A stretch of DNA of 64,000 nt from Microvirga terrestris. GTDB lineage: Bacteria > Pseudomonadota > Alphaproteobacteria > Rhizobiales > Beijerinckiaceae. A model generated the notes under the pieces. That model was not told the DNA's origin, did no database searches, and worked only from the letters and a program-made list of their open reading frames with translations. Numbering within the stretch: the first letter of the stretch is position 1; each line of letters starts with the position of its first letter. Positions 9,796 through 16,539 of the stretch are shown here, piece by piece. The position numbers and the translations under genes are program-made. The DNA lies in NCBI RefSeq assembly GCF_015694425.1, contig NZ_JADQDN010000005.1:1-64000 (forward strand), given 5' to 3'.

Positions 9796-10184
9796 GGTTG
9801 GTCTTTCTTAAAACGGTCTGCCCTTTCGCGAGAGGCGGCTTATCGATGCCGCTTCGTCAAGCCATTCGGCAGGCCCGCGAATCCAATTGAAATCAGGCTC
9901 TTACATGGGGGAGAACGCCGCGTTTTTCAAGCTTTTTGACGGGTTTTCCAGAGGCAACGGGAGGGCGAAAATCCGTTTACGTTTCAGCAACTTATTGTCT
10001 GACGACGCACTACTGAGCGCCAGCATGCGCCTGTGACCATTTCGCAGAGCTGCAGATGGGCTGAAAACCTGTCTGAGACGTTCCACTTAAATCATTGTTT
10101 TAATTGAGATCTGCCATACCGTCTGCCGGACGGCGCGAGCCGATCCGAGGTTGAGAATAGGATCAAGTGCCGGACCCTCCCGCT
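9796..10184. other. Long gyrA upstream region
   Basis: Nearly 400 bp of lower-GC non-coding DNA precede gyrA. Short frames here have no ribosome binding site or recognisable product. No clear -35/-10 pair was found for gyrA; a promoter is expected but I cannot place it. Confidence 0.4.
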
Positions 10185-10360
10185 GTGATCTCTGCAAAGG
10201 CGGGGATCCAGAACCACGCCGTCTCAAGAGAGGGCGAGCAGCGTCGCGCCTGTGCCGCATCGTCAGTGGCTATGGATCCCGGACTCGGCTGTGCCGCCCT
10301 GGGATGGCGTGCTTTGCTGGGCTTGCGCTCCCGGATCGGCTTTGCCGTCCGGAGTGACGC
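10185..10360. repeat. Composite dispersed repeat, copy 1
   Basis: Shares with 43865-44045 the ordered blocks (C)GGGGATC, CGCCGTCTCAAGA, GTCGCGCC, GGCTATGGATCCCGG and CCGTCCGG(A/G)(A/G)TGACGC. Internal palindromes (GGATCCCGG, GATCGGCTTTGCCG) give it REP character. Not coding: frames through it are rich in Arg and Pro and match no family. Confidence 0.7.
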
Positions 10361-10441
10361 GGGTGGTTGGGGTGTCAAACAGCCAGCACCTTTTGGCCCG
10401 CAGCCTAAGCTGCGAGCCTGAAGGTTGGTCGAGGGTGGCGC

Positions 10442-10594
10442 TCAGGGCAGCCCGGCTCGCTTTGGATGGAAGATGTAAGAGCCGAACTGCTCTTCGCGCA
10501 CGGTTTGTTTCAGCGGACCTGGATCAAGCCAGGATCGGCCACCCGCGATCACAGGGGTGCGAGCCCTGCGGCGGGACCGTGTCTGCTCCCACAC
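10442..10594 (-). CDS. Possible 50-residue ORF behind a LexA-box promoter
   Basis: The only sizeable reading frame downstream of the SOS-type promoter at 10642-10685. It would start with GTG at 10594 (GAGG 7 nt upstream). Residues 15-30 read VIAGGRSWLDPGPLKQ and it ends FHPKRAGLP. It is basic, with Arg-rich N terminus and no signal peptide. I recognise no family. Codon third positions are not strongly GC, so the transcript may instead be a small RNA; a 10 bp G-U-containing stem lies at 10395-10418 beyond the stop. Confidence 0.35.
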   Translation of the reverse strand: MWEQTRSRRRARTPVIAGGRSWLDPGPLKQTVREEQFGSYIFHPKRAGLP

Positions 10595-10641
10595 TGCGAC
10601 GCCTCGCGAGCGCGCCCCTCACAGGAACAGATCTAAGCAAC

Positions 10642-10685
10642 CTTATAGCCGAGCTTAGGACAACTGTCAAGAACAAATAGAGAAC
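10642..10685 (-). promoter_or_regulatory. LexA (SOS) box abutting a near-consensus sigma-70 promoter
   Basis: On the minus strand, GTTC-TCTATTT-GTTC (10685-10671) is a perfect match to the alphaproteobacterial LexA box GTTC-N7-GTTC. It directly abuts TTGACA (10670-10665), a 17 nt spacer, and TATAAG (10647-10642). Predicted transcription starts near 10634 and runs towards gyrA. No known gene lies behind it. Confidence 0.75.
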
Positions 10686-10696
10686 AAAATTTCGCC

Positions 10697-10725
10697 GTCA
10701 TGGCCTGGCTTGTCTTGGCCATGAT
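10697..10725. repeat. Short REP-like palindrome
   Basis: TCATGGCC (10698-10705) pairs with GGCCATGA (10717-10724). The GTCATGGCC start matches the repeat at 2806-2886. It lies just upstream of the LexA-box promoter. Confidence 0.5.
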
Positions 10726-10832
10726 CGTCTCTAGGACCGTGGCGTCTCAAAGACATAGATCATCGGAACAAGACTTGGCCGACATTTATGATGCTCTTCT
10801 GAATGCCTTAAGCTGAAAAATGGGATTTGCCC

Positions 10833-11582
10833 TTACTTCTCGTTCTCACCGATGCGCCAAGTGACATTGACTGATGCTGAAAATTCCAAGGTAGCAGGCG
10901 GGACGATCTGGACCGTGTAAGGGCCATCCGCCCGTCTCAAAGGGAGATCAGCCATCCCGTCGATAGGCCGCGCCTCACCATCGGTGATGGCTATGATTTG
11001 TCCAAGCTTCAGATTCACAGGCTCCGCATAGGCTTGGGCCTGCTCACGAGCGTCCAGCATAGCAGCCCGACGCGCCTGATTGAGAGCGGCACGCTCGTTG
11101 CGTACATAAAACTGAACACTCGAAATCTCGAATAGACCGGTTTCCGCAAGCTTCGATATACTCTGGTTGAGTTTATCGAGTGACGACATGCCGACGGAAA
11201 AGGTGGTTACTGCTGTATAGCCCTCGACAAGCGACTCTGGACGTCTTCCTTGTGTGACTTCTGCTGGTGTCAACTGGCGCGGGACTCGCCGCTCATTGAC
11301 CCTGAAATTACTTTTCTCGATGGTCAGGCCATCGGCCTGCAAGCCCTGCAACGCCTTTAAAGCGCGTGAGGCACGCTCCTCATGCTGCTTGGTTGCTGCG
11401 TCAAGCGTGCGTCCATCTGTCGAAACGGTTGCTCGGAAACCAGCTTCCTCGGGCCTGGCTTCATAAGTTCCTTTGCCGAGCACAGTTAGGACGGGCTGCG
11501 TCTCAGATTGCGCAAAACTCGGGATAGCAAGGGTGAGGACGGCAAGAACAGCAAGGCAGATTGTGCGAACCACGAGATTCAT
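10833..11582 (-). CDS. Exported SIMPL-domain (DUF541) protein
   Basis: A 249-residue protein with an N-terminal signal peptide (cleavage after about residue 24, SFAQ-SE) followed by a SIMPL domain: VLTVLGKGTYEARPEEAGFRATVSTDGRTLDAA opens it and the end reads VPPATLEFSASVNVTWRIG. SIMPL proteins are periplasmic or outer-membrane and have been linked to stress tolerance, but the biochemical role is unknown. Genes on either side are unrelated, so no operon is evident. Confidence 0.85.
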   Translation of the reverse strand: MNLVVRTICLAVLAVLTLAIPSFAQSETQPVLTVLGKGTYEARPEEAGFRATVSTDGRTLDAATKQHEERASRALKALQGLQADGLTIEKSNFRVNERRVPRQLTPAEVTQGRRPESLVEGYTAVTTFSVGMSSLDKLNQSISKLAETGLFEISSVQFYVRNERAALNQARRAAMLDAREQAQAYAEPVNLKLGQIIAITDGEARPIDGMADLPLRRADGPYTVQIVPPATLEFSASVNVTWRIGENEK

Positions 11583-11700
11583 CCGATGAACAGCAGCATA
11601 GGTCGAGAGCTTTCAGTCATCTCAACTTATATGTAATTGGATTACACAACAACCGCTGTCATGCCTTGGTAGCCACAAGGCAAAATAACCCTAGAAGGAT

Positions 11701-12555
11701 CTAAACCTTCAGCAGGATTGCCGTCGTATCGTCGCTAACCTTGAAGCGCGGGTAGAGCTTTCCATCCGGGTCGCGCTGGGTCTCGACCTCTCGCGCCAGC
11801 TTTGCCAAAGGCTCAAGGCCGGACGTGAGCGCTGCTTCTATCAGCGCCTTGGCATCCATAGCCCGATAGAGATCGACCAGGGCTGAGAAGCCATCTGACG
11901 CAAGCAGGATCACCGCGCCGTCCCCACAGGGCGCCGTCTCGTGTCGCAGGCGGTCGACGGCGTCCGGGTTGAGGCTCAGCAAGGCCTGCAGATTGCCGCC
12001 TTTCCGCTGCCGCTCGCGGCGCTCCCCGAGCCAGGCGAGGAAGACGGGCTCGGCGAGGATGGCCGTGGGCCGGGAGCCTGCCTGCCGCATCAGCTCGGCC
12101 GCCTTGGCGGCCTCCGCCTCGCGCAGGCCGGAGGCATCGCCAAGAACCTGCAAGGACCCGTCAGGCTGGCGGACATAAGCCGTGGTGTCGCCGAAGGTCC
12201 AGGCATCGAGCACGCTCCCTCTGCGGCGCACCAGCGTCATGGCCCCGAGCGGCCAGGCGACGAAATCCTCATGCCGCTCAGCAGGCGCGATGGCCCGATA
12301 GATCGTCCGGGCTTCCTCCATGACATGGCGCAGAAGGGTCACGCCGTCCTCCGCATGAGGCGCGAGGTCCGAGAGCCGCTCGTCCGCGAAGGTTGCGAGC
12401 CATGTGGCATCGCTGGCCCCGTGCATGACAGGCGTCGTCCCGGGAAAGATCGACGTGTCGATCACCCAGGCCCAATCGCCTGAGACGCCGCAGATGTCCT
12501 CATTGGGCTTGTCCGGATGACCCGGCCAGCTGATCCGATCCAAAACCGTGAACAT
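11701..12555 (-). CDS. PP2C-family protein serine/threonine phosphatase-like
   Basis: A 284-residue protein resembling PPM/PP2C metal-dependent phosphatases: PNEDICGVSGDWAWVIDTS near the N terminus (where the family usually has ED..DG), AVILLASDGFSALVDLY in the middle-to-late part and KVSDDTTAILLKV at the C terminus. The usual first-shell DG is replaced by DT, so the metal site may be altered. Start MFTVLDRISWPGHPDKPNED is chosen because the in-frame extension to 12954 is antisense to noncoding DNA and marC. It points away from marC; no partner kinase is nearby. Confidence 0.72.
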   Translation of the reverse strand: MFTVLDRISWPGHPDKPNEDICGVSGDWAWVIDTSIFPGTTPVMHGASDATWLATFADERLSDLAPHAEDGVTLLRHVMEEARTIYRAIAPAERHEDFVAWPLGAMTLVRRRGSVLDAWTFGDTTAYVRQPDGSLQVLGDASGLREAEAAKAAELMRQAGSRPTAILAEPVFLAWLGERRERQRKGGNLQALLSLNPDAVDRLRHETAPCGDGAVILLASDGFSALVDLYRAMDAKALIEAALTSGLEPLAKLAREVETQRDPDGKLYPRFKVSDDTTAILLKV

Positions 12556-12624
12556 TATCGCTCCGCCCCTCGCCAAACATCCTCGAGAACGCCATAACGC
12601 AAAGCTTGAAGGAAGGTCCAGCCG

Positions 12625-13263
12625 ATGCTCCTCGACTATATCTCCGCCGCCCTGGTGACCATGCTCGTCACCCTCGACCCGCCAGCGCTTGCGCCGATCT
12701 TCGTCTCGCTGACCCGGGGGATGAACGCGGCGGAGCGGCGCCGGGTGGCCGTGCGGGCGAGCCTGATCGCCTTCGGCATCCTGGCCTTCTTCGGCCTCGG
12801 GGGCGAGGTTCTGCTGCGCCTGCTCGGCGTCGGCATTCCGGCCTTCCGCATCTCGGGCGGCCTGCTGCTGTTCTGGATCGCCTTCGAGATGGTGTTCGAG
12901 CGCCGCAACGAACGCAAGCAGCACACGGCCGACATCGCCATCACCGAGGACCACATCCGCAATGTCGCGGCCTTCCCGCTCGCCATCCCGCTCATGGCCG
13001 GGCCCGGCGCCATCACGGCCGTGATCCTGCTCGCCGGCCGCGCCAACGGCAACGTGGCCTATCTCTCGGCCCTACTCATCCTCATCGCGTTAGGGATTTT
13101 GATCTGCCTCGTGGTGTTCTCTGCCGCCGACCGCGTCTCCCGCTGGCTCGGCGTCACCGGCAACGTGGTCCTGACCCGGCTGCTGGGCGTGATCCTCGCT
13201 GGGCTCGCCGTTCAGTTCATCATCGACGGCGTGCTGGCGCTGATCCGCGACTGGGCGACTTAA
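12625..13263 (+). CDS. marC: MarC family inner-membrane protein
   Basis: A 212-residue polytopic protein with about six membrane helices, beginning MLLDYISAALVTMLVTLDPPALAPIFVSLT and containing the conserved PLAIPLMAGPGAITAVILL (about residues 117-135). Members were named for multiple antibiotic resistance but are not proven resistance proteins; the transport substrate is unknown. GGAAGG 8-13 nt upstream supports the start. In many Rhizobiales a marC gene lies between ssb and gyrA, as here, although 9 kb of accessory genes now separate it from ssb. Confidence 0.9.
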   Translation: MLLDYISAALVTMLVTLDPPALAPIFVSLTRGMNAAERRRVAVRASLIAFGILAFFGLGGEVLLRLLGVGIPAFRISGGLLLFWIAFEMVFERRNERKQHTADIAITEDHIRNVAAFPLAIPLMAGPGAITAVILLAGRANGNVAYLSALLILIALGILICLVVFSAADRVSRWLGVTGNVVLTRLLGVILAGLAVQFIIDGVLALIRDWAT

Positions 13264-13733
13264 GCCTGTCGCGCGGGGGCGTCCCTGGTCAGGATCGACA
13301 TCCCATCGTCGATCACTTCGAGCATGGACCAGCCCAGCCGCTCGTAGAATGAGCGCCGGTGCGGTCCTGACAGGAGGTAGACCCGCCCTGCCCCGGAGCG
13401 GAACACGAATTCGGCAGCCCTTTCGACGAGTGCCGCGCCTATTCCCCGTCGCCGGTCTTCCGGCTCGACCCAGAGCGCCGCAACCCATGGGGTGTATTGC
13501 GGCCTCGTGTCCTCGTCAGAGGCAATGATCGAGACGGTGCCGACGAACCGATCCCCTTCATGAGCCACCAGGGCCGTGGGGATCGGGCCCGGTCCGAGGT
13601 TTTCCTGCACGAGACCCGTGAGCAGGCTCAATGGGTGACCCTTGTCTTTCCAGAAGGCACGCCAGACGCGATCCGCGACCGCCTTGGCGAAGTCCGGCCG
13701 GTCACGCAGATCGCTGATCGCGATGCTGCTCAG
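13260..13733 (-). CDS. GNAT family N-acetyltransferase, apparent CTG start
   Basis: A GNAT acetyltransferase of unknown substrate. The acetyl-CoA-binding signature is VEPEDRRRGIGAALVE, and LLSGPHRRSFYERLGW is the usual C-terminal motif. The first ATG/GTG/TTG (TTG at 13631) would remove the N-terminal beta strand and helices. In frame upstream, the sequence SSIAISDLRDRPDFAKAV..WRAFW looks like genuine GNAT N terminus. The only plausible initiator is CTG at 13733-13731, 8 nt after GGAG and overlapping the upstream peptidase stop (CTGA). That gives 157 residues and translational coupling. Confidence 0.8.
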   Translation of the reverse strand: MSSIAISDLRDRPDFAKAVADRVWRAFWKDKGHPLSLLTGLVQENLGPGPIPTALVAHEGDRFVGTVSIIASDEDTRPQYTPWVAALWVEPEDRRRGIGAALVERAAEFVFRSGAGRVYLLSGPHRRSFYERLGWSMLEVIDDGMSILTRDAPARQA

Positions 13734-14872
13734 CGCAGGGTCTCCAGCAGGCGTGTCATGAGCCTTTGGCGCGGGGCAATGGAGGAGATGAGGCCGTACT
13801 CCTGGAGGGTGTGGGCGCCGTCTCCGTCGATGCCGAGGCCGTCGAGGGTCGGGATGCCGAGCGCTGCCGTGAAGTTGCCGTCCGATCCACCGCCGACCCG
13901 GGGCGCGGAGACGAGATCGAAGCCGATCTCGGCGGCCAGCGACTTGGCGTGGTCGAAGAGTTTGGACGTCGCCTCATTGCGCTCATAGGGCGGCCGGTTC
14001 ATGCCGCCGGTGATAGTGATCTTGAAGTCTGGATTCTGGGGCTTCAGTCCCAGGATCGCCGCCGTCACAGACTCACCGTCCGCCACGGTCTCGACCCTCA
14101 GGTCCACCGGGAAGCGGCAATGCTGCGGAATGGTGTTCATCGCCGTGCCGCCGGATACCATGCCCACCGTTGTGGTGATGCCGCGCGCGTAATCGGTCAT
14201 GGCCTCGATGGCCAGAATCTGGCGCGCCGCCTCGTAGATGGCATTGCGGCCGTCCTTGTGGCGCGAGCCTGCATGGGCAGGCCGGCCTTCCACATGCACG
14301 TCGAAGCGCCCGACGCCCTTGCGGGCCGTGACGATCTGGCCGCCGTCGCGGGCAGGCTCGGTCACGAGGGCATAGGCCGAGCGGCGCCCGAGTTCCTCGA
14401 TCATCGGCCGGGTGATCGGCGAGCCGATCTCCTCATCCGGCGTCACCAGGAAGGTGATGGGCCGCGCTGCGGTACCCCGGCGCGCCACATCCTTGAACGC
14501 CTCGAGGCAGAACCAGGCCCCGCCCTTCATGTCGTAGATGCCGGGCCCATAGAGCCGATCACCCTCGACCCGCATCGGCAGATCGTGCTCGATGGTGCCG
14601 ACCGGATGAACCGTGTCGAGATGCGACATGACCAAGATACCTGGCTCGCTCGTCTGAGGGCCAGCCCGCAGCATCAGCACATCGCCCAGGCCATCCGTGC
14701 CCGGAATGCGCTCGACCGCCACCGGCGCGTCCTGCATCTGCGCGACAACGAGGTCCATCATCAAATTGACGCCGGCCCGGTCGCTGGTCGGGCTCTCGGT
14801 GCGGATCCAGGTGAAAAGCGTGTCGAGGGATGGGGAGGAGCGGCTCATGATCTCTTCGTTCCGATCGGTCAT
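13730..14872 (-). CDS. M20 family metallopeptidase (carboxypeptidase G2-like)
   Basis: A 380-residue zinc peptidase. Metal ligands are visible: H84 and D86 in MSHLDTVHP, D119 in GPGIYDMKGG, E152/E153 in TPDEEIGS and the C-terminal His in GAHTLQEYG. RKGVGRFDVHVEGRPAHAGS marks the lid/dimerisation domain. No signal peptide, so cytosolic hydrolysis of acyl-amino acids or dipeptides is likely; the substrate is not predictable. The next ATG at residue 9 (MSRSSPS) is an alternative start. The stop overlaps the apparent CTG start of the acetyltransferase. Confidence 0.88.
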   Translation of the reverse strand: MTDRNEEIMSRSSPSLDTLFTWIRTESPTSDRAGVNLMMDLVVAQMQDAPVAVERIPGTDGLGDVLMLRAGPQTSEPGILVMSHLDTVHPVGTIEHDLPMRVEGDRLYGPGIYDMKGGAWFCLEAFKDVARRGTAARPITFLVTPDEEIGSPITRPMIEELGRRSAYALVTEPARDGGQIVTARKGVGRFDVHVEGRPAHAGSRHKDGRNAIYEAARQILAIEAMTDYARGITTTVGMVSGGTAMNTIPQHCRFPVDLRVETVADGESVTAAILGLKPQNPDFKITITGGMNRPPYERNEATSKLFDHAKSLAAEIGFDLVSAPRVGGGSDGNFTAALGIPTLDGLGIDGDGAHTLQEYGLISSIAPRQRLMTRLLETLR

Positions 14873-15042
14873 TACCCTGGCTAATCTTCCCTGGCGGGAA
14901 CATCAAGCCCGCGAACGGATCATGGTGGGCATGCATGTTAGGAAAGTACGTCCATATGACGCAGCTGTGCTTTCCCGCTACCTTATTACGCTAAGGTGAA
15001 GTAAAGGACGAAGCATAGCAGCCTCACAAGGTTTCAAGAAAA

Positions 15043-16473
15043 ATGGCACGCAAGATTGGTTCTCTCAGCAGAAATTTTCTCGAAGGAACAAGTGTTTCCG
15101 ACACGATCTACGGCGACAGCAGCGGCACCCGCAGTTCAGGCACTACCGCAGGCGATTCGCTTCATGGCTATCATGGTGCAGATTATCTTTACGGCGATGC
15201 AAGAACGCTCCGGCTGACGGCGCGAGCAGGCGGCGATTCGATTTGGGGTGGCTTCGACGGCGACACTGCCTATGGCGACGCGTATACCATGAGCTATTCG
15301 GCCAGGGGCGGTTCGGACAGGATCTGGGGCGAGTACGGCTACGACAAGCTCTATGGCGATGCCCGCACGATGTCCGGTTCCACACGGGGCGGCGCCGACA
15401 AGCTCTATGGCGGTTACGACAACGACATTCTGTTCGGCGATGCCTATACCATGTCGTCAACGGCGGTCGGAGGTTCGGACAGCCTTTATGGGGAGAACGA
15501 CAATGACTCCCTCTACGGCGATGCACACAAGCTGACCGGCTCCGCCCGGGGTGGCGCAGACCTCCTGTCCGGCGGAAACCACGAGGACAGGCTCTATGGC
15601 GACGCCTATACTCTGGCAAGCCGCGCCATCGGCGGAGCGGACACGCTGAACGGCGACAGCGGAAAGGACGTTCTCTACGGAGATGCCCGCTCGCTCATCA
15701 ACTCTGCCACAGGCGGAGCCGATACTCTCAAGGGCGGCAGCTCGGAAGACGACCTCTATGGTGACGGCTCTTCCATGCGCGAGTTCGCCATCGGCGGCAG
15801 CGACAGGCTCTATGGCGGCTCCAGTAACGACCGCCTTTATGGCGATGCCTATACGATGTCCGAGTATGCGATCGGCGGTTCCGACTATCTTTCCGGCGAG
15901 AGCGGCAACAACCTGCTTTATGGCGATTCCTACAGCATGATCGGCGCGTCGGCCGGCGGGAACGACTCACTCTATGGGAGCACAGGCAAGGATACGCTCT
16001 ATGGCGATGCCGTGTCCCTGAATGACCAAAGCCGCGGCGGCCACGACTACCTCAATGGCGGCTCGGGCGACGATGTGCTCTACGGGGACGCTCAGGTCAC
16101 GGGCGCTTATGCTGGATACGGAAACGATTCAATGTATGGCGGCGCTGGAAACGACCGCCTCATTGGCGACTCGTCCTACGGAGGGACGGGTGCGGATTAC
16201 CTGAACGGCGGCAGCGGCAACGACACCATGGATGGCGGCGGTGGCCGCGATCTCTTCGGGTTCGACCTCTCGTCCGGCAGGGATACGATCCAGTACTTCC
16301 GGCCAGGAGAGGATCAGATCGACCTGCGAGCCTGGCGCTTCGCCTCCTTCGAGGCGCTGAGCATTGCTCAAAAAACGGACTATTCTGTCGTCTACCTGTC
16401 TGGGACAAGTCACTACATCAAGCTCGAGAAGGTCTTGAAAGCACAGCTTACAGCCGTCGATTTCATCCTCTGA
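15043..16473 (+). CDS. Secreted RTX protein 2 with 13 exact 27-residue repeats
   Basis: A 476-residue protein with no signal peptide. Residues 22-372 are thirteen back-to-back repeats of exactly 27 residues without gaps, consensus LYGDAYTMSxxAxGG (first 15) then xDxLYGGxxNDx. Each equals two RTX nonapeptides (GGxDxLYGG, xxNDxLYGD) plus a nine-residue insert. Canonical nonapeptides follow (about 373-405), then a short C-terminal domain (GRDTIQYFRPGEDQIDLRAW) ending AVDFIL. This tail differs from that of RTX proteins 1, 3 and 5. Likely a calcium-stabilised beta-roll stalk exported by a type I system. A strong terminator follows. Confidence 0.88.
   Translation: MARKIGSLSRNFLEGTSVSDTIYGDSSGTRSSGTTAGDSLHGYHGADYLYGDARTLRLTARAGGDSIWGGFDGDTAYGDAYTMSYSARGGSDRIWGEYGYDKLYGDARTMSGSTRGGADKLYGGYDNDILFGDAYTMSSTAVGGSDSLYGENDNDSLYGDAHKLTGSARGGADLLSGGNHEDRLYGDAYTLASRAIGGADTLNGDSGKDVLYGDARSLINSATGGADTLKGGSSEDDLYGDGSSMREFAIGGSDRLYGGSSNDRLYGDAYTMSEYAIGGSDYLSGESGNNLLYGDSYSMIGASAGGNDSLYGSTGKDTLYGDAVSLNDQSRGGHDYLNGGSGDDVLYGDAQVTGAYAGYGNDSMYGGAGNDRLIGDSSYGGTGADYLNGGSGNDTMDGGGGRDLFGFDLSSGRDTIQYFRPGEDQIDLRAWRFASFEALSIAQKTDYSVVYLSGTSHYIKLEKVLKAQLTAVDFIL
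15106..16158 (+). repeat. 81 bp coding tandem repeat, 13 units
   Basis: In-frame units of 81 bp encoding the 27-residue repeats of RTX protein 2. Units have diverged in sequence but none has gained or lost a codon, which suggests selection on length. Confidence 0.9.
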
Positions 16474-16476
16474 ACG

Positions 16477-16505
16477 AAAAGGCCCGGATACTCTCCGGGC
16501 CTTTT
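16477..16505. terminator. Bidirectional rho-independent terminator
   Basis: A 12 bp perfect stem, AAAAGGCCCGGA (16477-16488) / TCCGGGCCTTTT (16494-16505), loop TACTC. The A/T ends give a T-run in both directions, serving the convergent RTX genes. Confidence 0.92.
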
Positions 16506-16539
16506 GCATATCTGCACGACGCAAGCGCCGGTCTATTCA

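Noticed and set aside
7552..9939. A 795-codon open frame on the plus strand across gyrA
   Set aside because: It is antisense to an unmistakable gyrA and its translation (His/Arg/Asp-rich) has no family features; high GC opens such frames.
10163..10378. Small reading frames through the palindromic repeat
   Set aside because: Arg/Pro/Ala-rich translations of a repeat that also occurs at 43865-44045 in different frames.
10442..10640. 6S RNA, tmRNA, SRP RNA or RNase P RNA identity for the SOS-promoter transcript
   Set aside because: None of the conserved sequence motifs (SRP GGAA tetraloop region, RNase P GAGGAAAGUCC, a tmRNA tag frame, the 6S bubble) could be found.
11662..11682. Hairpin TGCCTTG/CAAGGCA as terminator of the PP2C-like gene
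   Set aside because: The A/T run lies on the wrong side for minus-strand termination; only a weak inverted repeat.
12556..12954. N-terminal extension of the PP2C-like protein
   Set aside because: It runs antisense through marC and has low-complexity sequence; MFTVLDRI is a natural start.
15106..16158. Regular 81 bp repeats, CRISPR-like at first sight
   Set aside because: Units are contiguous, in frame and encode diverged RTX repeats; there are no identical repeats with unique spacers and no cas genes.
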